The translations under genes were made by a program, and so were the position numbers. DNA of 6,397 bases from positions 7,429 to 13,825 of the forward strand of contig JAPLBX010000021.1 of NCBI GenBank assembly GCA_026392535.1, written 5' to 3'. The notes beneath the pieces are model-generated. The model saw only the letters and a list, made by a program, of their open reading frames with translations, did not search any database and was not told the origin of the DNA. Source of the DNA: Actinomycetota bacterium (GTDB lineage: Bacteria > Actinomycetota > Actinomycetes > S36-B12 > UBA5976). Position 1 is the first letter of the stretch. The number at the start of each line of letters is the position of its first letter. This document shows, piece by piece, positions 1-5,377 of this stretch.

Positions 1-977
1 CTACGTGCAATGTAGGCATAAGCAGAAGAAACTCCGCTTTCATCCGTTAATTCAAAATCTAAAGTGATCAGTTCGCCAGCACTAACAGTGTCCGGGCTAG
101 TTAGAGAAACCAAGTTTGGGTATGCATTGTCAGCTATGCCAGAAACCACTTCAAACTCATTGTTAGAAGGTCCCCAGGTAGTGTTGCCAACCAAATCATT
201 TGCCAGAAGGAAAAGTGTGTAGGTTCCATTAACTGCAGTAGATGGAATTGCACATTCAACTTGATAAGTTCCTGAACGTGAATCGCCTTCAATCAGTACG
301 CCTTGGCTAGTAAAGCCATCGCACCAATCACCAACCCAGCCATATACGCTTCCGATATAGGCACCGGTGTAAGAAATTCCTAAAGAATCATCTGATTTCC
401 AGTTAAAAATGGCTGTTGAGCCAGCTTCTACAGTTGCTGGAAAACTTATGTCATAGATAGTTGGTGCAGTTTCATCAATTACACATTCGCCGGTGACGAC
501 ATCAAGCAAATCACCTGCGCAGTAGTTGAGACCAACACCTGAATCAATAGTGTCTGCACCTTCTTGACCGTTGATTGCATCGCGAGCCGGACCACCATTA
601 ACCTGATCATCGCCTGGGCCAGCCATAATCGTGTCGCGGCCAGTGCCACCAATTAGATAATCGTTTGCACCTTCACCAAAAATAGTGTCAGGACCTGCGC
701 CACCATTAATTCTGTCTTTTGAATCAGAACCACAAATTACGTCCGCACCTTGGTAAGCCAAAACTCTATGGCGACCTTCACCTTGGACAATAATTACGTC
801 AACACCTGAAGTTCCATAGATCACTTGGTCAGAAGAAACAATAGTTGCCACTTGGTCGTCACAAGTTTCAACTTCATCTGCCTGAGCAGGAGAAACGAAA
901 GCTGCACCTGCAAGAACAAGGCTGACAACAACTGAGGCCCGCAAGCCTCGTTTTGCCCAAAGTGGGTTTAATTTCAT
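1..977 (-). CDS. Secreted RTX-repeat / Ig-like domain protein, 3' end cut off by the window
   Basis: The frame opens at ATG 977-975 and stays open for 325 codons to the left edge, so the C-terminus is missing. Residues 1-33 form a Sec signal peptide: K2, K9 and R10 in the n-region, a hydrophobic core VVVSLVLAGAA, and an A-Q-A cleavage site before D34. Residues 54-144 are RTX-like Gly/Asp nonapeptides (for example NGGAGPDTI, IGGTGRDTI), a calcium-binding beta-roll signature. From about residue 170 come Ig-like modules; C219 and C242 lie in the first and could form a disulfide. The protein is probably exported and folded with extracellular calcium as an envelope-associated, adhesive or degradative protein. 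No catalytic domain is visible in the part present, so no enzyme activity is assigned. The start lacks a clear Shine-Dalgarno sequence, but the signal peptide fits this Met exactly. The gene lies 71 nt downstream of the photolyase gene on the same strand. Confidence 0.85.
   Translation of the reverse strand, partial: MKLNPLWAKRGLRASVVVSLVLAGAAFVSPAQADEVETCDDQVATIVSSDQVIYGTSGVDVIIVQGEGRHRVLAYQGADVICGSDSKDRINGGAGPDTIFGEGANDYLIGGTGRDTIMAGPGDDQVNGGPARDAINGQEGADTIDSGVGLNYCAGDLLDVVTGECVIDETAPTIYDISFPATVEAGSTAIFNWKSDDSLGISYTGAYIGSVYGWVGDWCDGFTSQGVLIEGDSRSGTYQVECAIPSTAVNGTYTLFLLANDLVGNTTWGPSNNEFEVVSGIADNAYPNLVSLTSPDTVSAGELITLDFELTDESGVSSAYAYIAR
3..461 (-). repeat. Two tandem Ig-like modules, the second incomplete
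   Basis: Within the secreted protein, the stretch from about residue 174 (ISFPATVEAG, then a D-S-L-G-I-S turn and AYIG) resembles the stretch from about residue 287 (LTSPDTVSAG, then D-E-S-G-V-S and AYIA). The spacing is about 115 residues. This indicates a duplicated beta-sandwich module of the bacterial Ig-like kind. The second copy is cut by the window edge, so more copies may follow. The domain family cannot be named precisely from this alone. Confidence 0.55.
546..818 (-). repeat. RTX-like nonapeptide repeat block
   Basis: This block encodes residues 54-144 of the secreted protein. Seven nonapeptides run without interruption from residue 82 to 144: CGSDSKDRI, NGGAGPDTI, FGEGANDYL, IGGTGRDTI, MAGPGDDQV, NGGPARDAI, NGQEGADTI. 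Three looser units precede them, including YGTSGVDVI at 54-62 and LAYQGADVI at 73-81. The pattern G-G-x-G-x-D-x-I/L is the hemolysin-type calcium-binding repeat that forms a parallel beta-roll. The first units are degenerate: D is replaced by H in one, and the second unit is one residue too long. Confidence 0.85.
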
Positions 978-988
978 GGGCAAAGCCA

Positions 989-1012
989 ATAGGCAATCAC
1001 CAAGATAGGCAA
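989..1012. repeat. Direct repeat ATAGGCAA x2, 16-bp period, upstream of the RTX gene
   Basis: The 8-mer ATAGGCAA occurs at 989-996 and again at 1005-1012 (TTGCCTAT on the minus strand, the gene's own strand). It ends 11 nt before the start codon of the secreted RTX protein. A weak -10-like TATTTT (minus strand, 1017-1022) lies just upstream, which would put the repeats at or just after the transcription start. The repeats could be a regulator's double half-site. This could also be chance; no known regulator motif is recognised. Confidence 0.35.
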
Positions 1013-1048
1013 CTCGAAAATAGCCATATTTGATGAATTTCTTACTAA

Positions 1049-2527
1049 TCAGACTGTCCCTGCGCTCAGACCCTCAAGCACTTCCTGGGCGCGAACCTTC
1101 AATTCGGGCAAATCGCTCAACCTTTTCAAGCCATTTACTTGCTGACTCATTCGGTGATTCTTCACAAACACATCCTTATGCCGGTCGAGGAAATCCCAGT
1201 AAAGAGTTGTGAACGGGCAGGCGTTTTCACCAACCCGAAGTTTTGGATCGTATTTGCATCCTTTGCAGGACTGAGTCATTCGGTTCAGATACGCACCACC
1301 AGCTGCATATGGTTTAGTCATCATCTTTCCGCCATCAGCATGAACACCCATTCCAATGATGTTTGGCACCATTACCCAATCAGCCGCATCAATGAATTGT
1401 TCGCGCATCCAATCTAGAAATTCCTGAGGGTTAACGCCAGTAATTAGTGCGAGATTACTCAACACCATTAAACGTGGGATGTGATGCGCCCAGGCTCGCA
1501 CTTCAACATCTGCTACAACTGACTTCACACAATTCATTTCAGTCTTGGTTGAATCAGAAAACAGTGGCAATAAATTTCGGTTTGCCCCTAAATGATTCTG
1601 GTTTCGATATTCCTCACCCAAAAACCAATACATTCCGTTTATGTATTCGCGCCAACCGATTACTTGCCGGACGAATGCTTCCACAGATTCGATTGGAGCT
1701 TTTCCTTGATCAAATGCTTTTACAACTCGCTCAACAACTTCGCTGGCATGCAGAAGTCCGTTGTTTAGATATGGACTTAGAAGTGAATGGTGCAAAGCCC
1801 AGTTGTCTTTTGCAATCGCATCTTCATAAGGACCAAAACCGTTTAAGTGATTCTTGATGAAGTTTTCTAGTTGCCGCAAAGCACCTTCACGAGTTGTCGC
1901 CCAGGTTTTAGTTGGAATATGTCCAAGTTCCTTTGCTACTTCTAAATCAATGTCATCTCGATCATGTTCAAGATATTCAGGCCATTCATAGTTCTTTGGT
2001 GGTGGTAAACGATTTTCGGCATCGTAATTCCACCGCTCGCCGACTGGTTTGCCATCCTTCATCAAAATGTTCAACCGCTGACGTTGGCCGCGGTAGAAAT
2101 TCTCCATCAAGTAAGACTTTTGTTTTTCAGCCCAACTTGTGAACAAGGAGCGTGAGGTTAGAAAGAAATCATTTTCAACGAACTGAACCCCAAAAGCACT
2201 TAAGTCGTTGAACTGTCTAAAGGATGATGGTTCTGCGCATTCAACAGGTAATTCACCAAACTCAGCTCGCACTGCTTTTAGTCCATCAATGGTGGTGGCA
2301 GCTTTGAGATATCTGACGGTGAAGCCTTTAGATTTCAAGCCTTCTGCAAAGTGCCGGGTGCTTGAGACTAGAAAGAACAAGCGTTCTTTGTGCCACGGCC
2401 GGCCAGTCAACATCCGTTGACTTTCGATTAATGCAATCACATCGGTTTTTGGATTCGCATTCTTCAGCGAACCGAAGTTCTCATTTAGGTGATCAAACGG
2501 CACATATAAGATTCGTGAGAAAGTCAT
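1049..2527 (-). CDS. phrB: Iron-sulfur photolyase/cryptochrome, prokaryotic (6-4) type
   Basis: A 492-residue cytosolic flavoprotein of the FeS-BCP/CryPro class (deoxyribodipyrimidine photolyase-related), whose studied members use FAD, a lumazine antenna and a [4Fe-4S] cluster to repair (6-4) photoproducts with blue light. Residues 5-130 are the Rossmann-like antenna domain (ILYVPFDHLN). The FAD domain has GFGPYEDAI at 230-238, LLSPYLNNGLL at 249-259 and VIGWREYI at 289-296. Cluster ligands are C333, C421, C424 and C437, the last three in SCKGCKYDP and ACPFTTLYWDF. The active-site pair H348-H349 and Y407, Y413 are kept, all with the same offset as Agrobacterium PhrB as I recall it. ATG 2527 is chosen because it overlaps the DUF2256 stop as ATGA; a GTG 15 nt upstream is possible. 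It is the last gene of the heliorhodopsin operon. A signalling cryptochrome role cannot be excluded; the family assignment is firm. Confidence 0.95.
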   Translation of the reverse strand: MTFSRILYVPFDHLNENFGSLKNANPKTDVIALIESQRMLTGRPWHKERLFFLVSSTRHFAEGLKSKGFTVRYLKAATTIDGLKAVRAEFGELPVECAEPSSFRQFNDLSAFGVQFVENDFFLTSRSLFTSWAEKQKSYLMENFYRGQRQRLNILMKDGKPVGERWNYDAENRLPPPKNYEWPEYLEHDRDDIDLEVAKELGHIPTKTWATTREGALRQLENFIKNHLNGFGPYEDAIAKDNWALHHSLLSPYLNNGLLHASEVVERVVKAFDQGKAPIESVEAFVRQVIGWREYINGMYWFLGEEYRNQNHLGANRNLLPLFSDSTKTEMNCVKSVVADVEVRAWAHHIPRLMVLSNLALITGVNPQEFLDWMREQFIDAADWVMVPNIIGMGVHADGGKMMTKPYAAGGAYLNRMTQSCKGCKYDPKLRVGENACPFTTLYWDFLDRHKDVFVKNHRMSQQVNGLKRLSDLPELKVRAQEVLEGLSAGTV

Positions 2528-2667
2528 TTGTTCTTCTTGCACCGGTCGGAGCAGTATTTAACCGTTGCCCAATCCCGTTCCCACTTCTTACGCCATTCAA
2601 AAGGTAGCCCGCACACCACGCAGATTCTTGGTGCAAATCCATTCTTAACTTTTGCTTCCCGAGCCAT
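2524..2667 (-). CDS. DUF2256 small zinc-finger protein
   Basis: A 47-residue basic protein. The core has C16-V-V-C19, then GLPFEWRKKWERDW, then KYC39-SDRC43, giving a CxxC...CxxxC tetracysteine arrangement typical of DUF2256 and likely to bind one zinc. The WRKKW segment and the Lys-rich tail suggest contact with nucleic acid or an acidic partner; no activity has been demonstrated that I can cite. ATG 2667 is preferred over an earlier Met at 2718, because AGGAAG sits 4 nt upstream and the earlier start would overlap the heliorhodopsin C-terminus by 43 nt. It lies 8 nt after the heliorhodopsin stop, and its TGA overlaps the photolyase ATG, so translation is probably coupled. DUF2256 genes are commonly found beside this photolyase class, so a role in photolyase maturation, delivery or regulation is a reasonable inference. 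Confidence 0.9.
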   Translation of the reverse strand: MAREAKVKNGFAPRICVVCGLPFEWRKKWERDWATVKYCSDRCKKNK

Positions 2668-2671
2668 AAAG

Positions 2672-2677
2672 CTTCCT
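2672..2677 (-). promoter_or_regulatory. Ribosome binding site of the DUF2256 gene
   Basis: AGGAAG on the minus strand, 4 nt before ATG 2667. It overlaps the heliorhodopsin stop codon (TAG at 2678-2676), so ribosomes finishing heliorhodopsin stop on top of this site. It decides the 47-residue start over the longer reading. Confidence 0.7.
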
Positions 2678-3467
2678 ACAAAGAACTTGTTGCGAGGACT
2701 CCCGCAAAGATTTGCCATGCGAGTGCTGATTTAGCAACGAAGGACAGTGTGATGTATGTGCGCTCACCAACCAAGTAGTCCTTCCAACGCCCCACCTCTT
2801 TGTATTGCAACCACTGAACTAACGCGAAGGAATTAAAGAACATAAATAATGTGAAGACAATTCCGTATACGAAACCTGGAGCTTCAGAGCTGCTGCCTGG
2901 TGAGAAGAGCAATAAGAACATTGCAATCCAAGGAACAATTCCGGCAATGCAACCAAACCAGAATGGAAGCAACCCACCTTTTCCTTTGCCAGGTTCTTCA
3001 TATTTCTCTTGAAGCCATCCAAAAAGGATCATGGAAACATTTGCACCAGCAATTGCAATCAAGGCAACTATGTTCCAAACTGCATTGATCAGTGAAATCA
3101 AAATGATCATGAGGGTCGAAGAGATTGCATATTCAACCCAGCGGGCAATATTTCGCTTGTTTGCAAGATTATTTGAATATCGGCCAAAACCTGGACCAAC
3201 AATCCAAAAGTGAGCAAAGGCGCTTAATAGAGAGAAAATTGCCACGCCAATAGCTATCGGAAAATTAAACAGCTCAACGTTTTCGAAGCTAGCACCTGGA
3301 ACTGGTGCGTCTAGCAAGTAACTCACTGATACTGGAAGTGCAAAGTCGTTCGACAGCGCAATAATGGCAATTGCCTGAATTAAATGAAAAACGCCGGCGA
3401 TTAGGTTGTAACGACGCAGGCCGGAGAGTCTTTCGGTTGGAATTGTGATTAGAGTGGAAGATGCCAT
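2676..3467 (-). CDS. Heliorhodopsin
   Basis: A 263-residue seven-helix retinal membrane protein of the heliorhodopsin family. Known members sit inverted in the membrane (N-terminus inside), have slow photocycles and are not classical ion pumps. The retinal Schiff-base lysine is K246 in LSFVAKSALAWQIF and the counterion is E112 in RWVEYAISS, 134 residues apart as in prototype 48C12 (E107/K241). H28 in AGVFHLIQ and H86 in AFAHFW match the two family histidines, and S242 matches the serine near the Schiff base. Other family signatures are MILFGWLQEKY at 146-156, LLPFWFGCIAGIVPWI at 166-181 and FFNSFALVQWLQYK at 210-223. ATG 3467 is chosen because AAAGGAG lies 5 nt upstream; an in-frame Met 14 codons earlier lacks such a site. 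First gene of an operon with DUF2256 and photolyase, which points to a light-sensing or photoprotective role. No retinal-synthesis gene is in the window. Confidence 0.97.
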   Translation of the reverse strand: MASSTLITIPTERLSGLRRYNLIAGVFHLIQAIAIIALSNDFALPVSVSYLLDAPVPGASFENVELFNFPIAIGVAIFSLLSAFAHFWIVGPGFGRYSNNLANKRNIARWVEYAISSTLMIILISLINAVWNIVALIAIAGANVSMILFGWLQEKYEEPGKGKGGLLPFWFGCIAGIVPWIAMFLLLFSPGSSSEAPGFVYGIVFTLFMFFNSFALVQWLQYKEVGRWKDYLVGERTYITLSFVAKSALAWQIFAGVLATSSL

Positions 3468-3472
3468 TGTTT

Positions 3473-3479
3473 CTCCTTT
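3473..3479 (-). promoter_or_regulatory. Strong ribosome binding site of heliorhodopsin
   Basis: AAAGGAG on the minus strand with a 5-nt spacer (AAACA) before ATG 3467. It is the best Shine-Dalgarno sequence in the window and decides the heliorhodopsin start. Confidence 0.85.
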
Positions 3480-3517
3480 GTTTAGTGTCAAGGTTAGTTG
3501 AAAAACCATGATTTACC

Positions 3518-3542
3518 GCGTTAATAACCACTACTTAAACGC
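3518..3542. promoter_or_regulatory. Imperfect inverted repeat upstream of heliorhodopsin, possible operator
   Basis: GCGTTAA at 3518-3524 pairs with TTAAACGC at 3535-3542, with a single-base bulge and a 10-nt centre. It lies 51-75 nt before the heliorhodopsin start codon, where the promoter of the light operon should be. No T-run follows, so a terminator is unlikely. An operator for a repressor or activator is possible, but the arms are short and chance occurrence cannot be excluded. Confidence 0.35.
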
Positions 3543-3554
3543 TAGTTTTGGCTT

Positions 3555-3823
3555 GTGCAAATAGGAACTCTGAGGCAAGAAGATGAACTCGACCGAATAC
3601 TTCAAGTTTTTACCACAGTCCTAATTGAAGAAGAGACTCTCAGATATATCTGTCTGGTTAATGATCGAAAATTCAAATACATGGGAATTTCAACCAAGCG
3701 GATTTAGGTATGTGGCATATTGAATCTAAGGCGCAGCCGCTTGCCTATTATGGGTTTGCAGCTATAGACCGAAAGCCGGTTCACGAACTCTTTGTTGAAT
3801 TCGATTTACCGATTAAGCACTAA
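3555..3823 (+). pseudogene. Possible remnant of a small gene, unrecognised
   Basis: Two plus-strand frames read like protein but are out of register. The first runs from GTG 3555 to TAG 3707 (50 codons before the stop) and includes TLRQEDELDRILQVFTT and LRYICLVNDRKFKYMG. The second runs from ATG 3710 to TAA 3823 (37 residues) and includes WHIESKAQPLAYYGFAA and HELFVEFDLPIKH. Joined by one frameshift near 3690-3707 they would make a protein of about 85-90 residues. Its end overlaps the stop of the SOUL gene on the opposite strand by 11 nt. No family is recognised, no Shine-Dalgarno sequence supports GTG 3555, and the pattern may be chance. Alternatives are two tiny intact genes, or non-coding DNA. 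Confidence 0.25.
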
Positions 3824-4316
3824 CGATTTCCAAAATCACTTCATTTTTGCGCATGAAACTTGGTTTCCAAGGTGGATCAAAACGTGCAATCCGGATCGCG
3901 CCTTTGCTTTCTATATTTGCGTCTTTTAAAGCGGATCTAAGTTGAGCTTCCATTTTTTTAACTTTACTCTCTGATGTGACACCAGAGAAAGTTAGCGCAG
4001 CAGCTAAGTGCTCAGATACGGTTCGTAAATTCACTTTAGAGTCGGCTGGGACTGGCATGTTTTCAATTTTCATTCCCTCTGGCATCACAAACGAAACTAT
4101 CCAGGAAGTTTCTTTTGGCTCTTGAATAACTGGAGCTGTCATCGCAATATTGTTCCGAGAAATATAGGTAACTAGTGGGCGAAAACCCATGCTGCCAGCA
4201 TTTTGGTAATCAGCGTTTACCACCACGTCCGCTAACGCGCACTCGTGGTAGCGGCGAATCTCAACACCGGAGTTCGAGAGTTGCTTAACTACATCGTATT
4301 TTTGCTCTTGAGTCAC
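3813..4316 (-). CDS. SOUL-family heme-binding protein
   Basis: About 167 residues from GTG 4316. The fold follows the SOUL/HBP family: KYDVVKQL then VEIRRYHECALADVVV at 18-33, GFRPLVTYI at 44-52, the family hallmark NIAMTAPVIQEP at 56-67, VSFVMPEGM at 74-82, and a closing FDPPWKPSFMRKNEVILE at 146-163. Family members bind heme or other tetrapyrroles; their bacterial role is poorly defined. No signal peptide is seen, so a cytosolic location is likely. The frame stays open to an ATG-initiated 222-residue version (from 4481), but that would overlap the first 80 nt of the divergent sbtA, and the added residues look unlike the family. TTG 4334 is another candidate. The loop before the AMTAP motif is short compared with family members I recall. 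The family call is firm; the exact start is not. Confidence 0.85.
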   Translation of the reverse strand: MTQEQKYDVVKQLSNSGVEIRRYHECALADVVVNADYQNAGSMGFRPLVTYISRNNIAMTAPVIQEPKETSWIVSFVMPEGMKIENMPVPADSKVNLRTVSEHLAAALTFSGVTSESKVKKMEAQLRSALKDANIESKGAIRIARFDPPWKPSFMRKNEVILEIVSA

Positions 4317-4387
4317 GCATGTAGTGTCACACAAAGACCTGTTACTTGCTGGTTCATATCCAAGATGCTTTTGTCCAAATTTGCTTA

Positions 4388-4393
4388 GATAAT
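4388..4393 (+). promoter_or_regulatory. Candidate -10 box for a leaderless sbtA transcript
   Basis: GATAAT (5 of 6 to TATAAT) ends 8 nt before GTG 4402, so transcription would begin at or within a couple of bases of the start codon. No Shine-Dalgarno sequence precedes the GTG (only TTTCCCCCT lies between). The matching -35 position is poor (ATGCTT region). Leaderless genes are common in actinobacteria, which supports the reading. Confidence 0.45.
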
Positions 4394-4401
4394 TTCCCCC
4401 T

Positions 4402-5370
4402 GTGGTTATAGATACAACATTGCTCTCAAATCTGACAAGCGTTTCGGTATTGGCATTCGTCCTAGGCGGTATCGCCTTCAAACTTAAAGCAGATTTACGA
4501 ATCCCCGAACAGGCCTATCAAGTAATCTCAATGACATTGTTATTGGGAATCGGACTCAAGGGTGGTCTGGCGCTCAGCAGATCTGAGATATCGTCAATAT
4601 TCAAACCAGGCCTACTAACTCTGGCACTTGGATGTTTGATTCCTTTACTTGCCTTTTCATTTCTTAAGTTTCTACCAAAATTAAATAATACTGATCGTGG
4701 TGCGATTGCGGCTCACTATGGATCAACATCCCTTGTTACTTTCACAAGTGCACTTGTCTTCTTAGATTCAGCGGGGATAAGTTATGAAAGTTACACAAAC
4801 GCCCTACTAGTAATAATGGAAATTCCTGGAATCCTGATTGGTATTTTGTTGGCAAGTGGTGCGAAGCAAGCATTTCAAAACCGGGAACTGCTTCGTGAGG
4901 TTTTATTAGGTAAAACAGTTTTGTTGATGCTTGGTGGTTTGCTAATCGGACTAGTCTCTGGTGAAACTGGAATTGCAAAAGTAGCTCCACTGTTCGTTGA
5001 CTTACAGCCAGGTATCTTGGCTTTGTTCTTGTTGAACTTGGGTTACTTGGCAATCTCGCGAATTTCCGACTTGCGAATAGTCGGAGCCAAATTGGCAGTA
5101 TTTGCAATTGCCTTTCCACTTCTTGCAGGAGCCATTGGAGCATTAAGCGGCACCTTGTTTGGGTTTAGTGTGGGTGGAAGCTCCGCTTTGGCAGTCCTAT
5201 GTTCAAGCGCTTCATATATTGCTGCTCCGGCTGCAGTGAATATCGCACTTCCCAAAGCAAGTGCTTCTCTTTCTCTAGTGAGCAGTCTCGGAATTACATT
5301 CCCATTCAATCTGACACTTGGAATTCCAATCTATATTGGAATGAGCCAAATGTTTTCAATCTGGATTTAG
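4402..5370 (+). CDS. sbtA: SbtA-family sodium-dependent bicarbonate permease
   Basis: A 322-residue hydrophobic protein with about ten membrane segments, the usual size for Sbt_1 (DUF897) family members of heterotrophic bacteria. Signatures: DLRIPEQAYQVISMTLLLGI then GLKGGLAL in the first half, AAHYGSTSLVTF at 103-114, VIMEIPGILIGI at 137-148, then SASYIAAPAAVNIALPKAS at 269-287 and SLGITFPFNLTLGIPIY at 295-311. Cyanobacterial SbtA takes up bicarbonate with sodium. In a non-autotroph it probably feeds anaplerotic or biosynthetic carboxylations, but the substrate of this branch is not proven. An in-frame stop at 4390 limits the start to GTG 4402 or TTG 4420; GTG is chosen for its spacing from a -10-like box. 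It is divergent from the SOUL gene and convergent with the oxidoreductase. The PII-like partner SbtB, usual beside cyanobacterial sbtA, is absent from the window. Confidence 0.9.
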   Translation: MVIDTTLLSNLTSVSVLAFVLGGIAFKLKADLRIPEQAYQVISMTLLLGIGLKGGLALSRSEISSIFKPGLLTLALGCLIPLLAFSFLKFLPKLNNTDRGAIAAHYGSTSLVTFTSALVFLDSAGISYESYTNALLVIMEIPGILIGILLASGAKQAFQNRELLREVLLGKTVLLMLGGLLIGLVSGETGIAKVAPLFVDLQPGILALFLLNLGYLAISRISDLRIVGAKLAVFAIAFPLLAGAIGALSGTLFGFSVGGSSALAVLCSSASYIAAPAAVNIALPKASASLSLVSSLGITFPFNLTLGIPIYIGMSQMFSIWI

Positions 5371-5377
5371 CGAGAAA

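Larger units (their letters stand above)
3468..3812. other. Gene-poor interval between heliorhodopsin and the SOUL gene
   Basis: This 345-nt stretch holds the upstream control region of the heliorhodopsin operon (ribosome binding site and inverted repeat) in its left third. To the right it holds broken plus-strand reading frames that may be a decayed small gene. No confident -35/-10 pair was found. On the minus strand, TTGCAC (plus positions 3552-3557) has only a poor -10 at the right spacing. No terminator hairpin with a T-run is visible at either end. Confidence 0.6.

Noticed and set aside
1139..1857. Plus-strand open frames opposite the photolyase gene
   Set aside because: They lie wholly within the strongly conserved photolyase coding sequence and show no recognisable domain; they are antisense shadows.
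2668..2718. Longer 64-residue DUF2256 form from ATG 2718
   Set aside because: It would overlap the heliorhodopsin C-terminus by 43 nt and lacks a good ribosome site, whereas ATG 2667 has AGGAAG 4 nt upstream.
3486..3491. Perfect minus-strand TTGACA as a -35 box for the heliorhodopsin operon
   Set aside because: It lies only 18 nt before the start codon, so the transcript would begin inside the gene, after the ribosome binding site. No -10 lies at the right distance.
3468..3509. Heliorhodopsin starting 14 codons earlier at ATG 3509
   Set aside because: The extra residues precede a perfectly placed AAAGGAG site for ATG 3467, and the family's N-terminus fits the shorter form.
4742..5309. Minus-strand frames opposite sbtA
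   Set aside because: They are complementary to conserved membrane-protein coding sequence and have no domain or ribosome site of their own.
5371..5377. Bidirectional terminator between sbtA and the oxidoreductase
   Set aside because: The gap is 7 nt and the flanks show no convincing GC-rich hairpin with T-runs.
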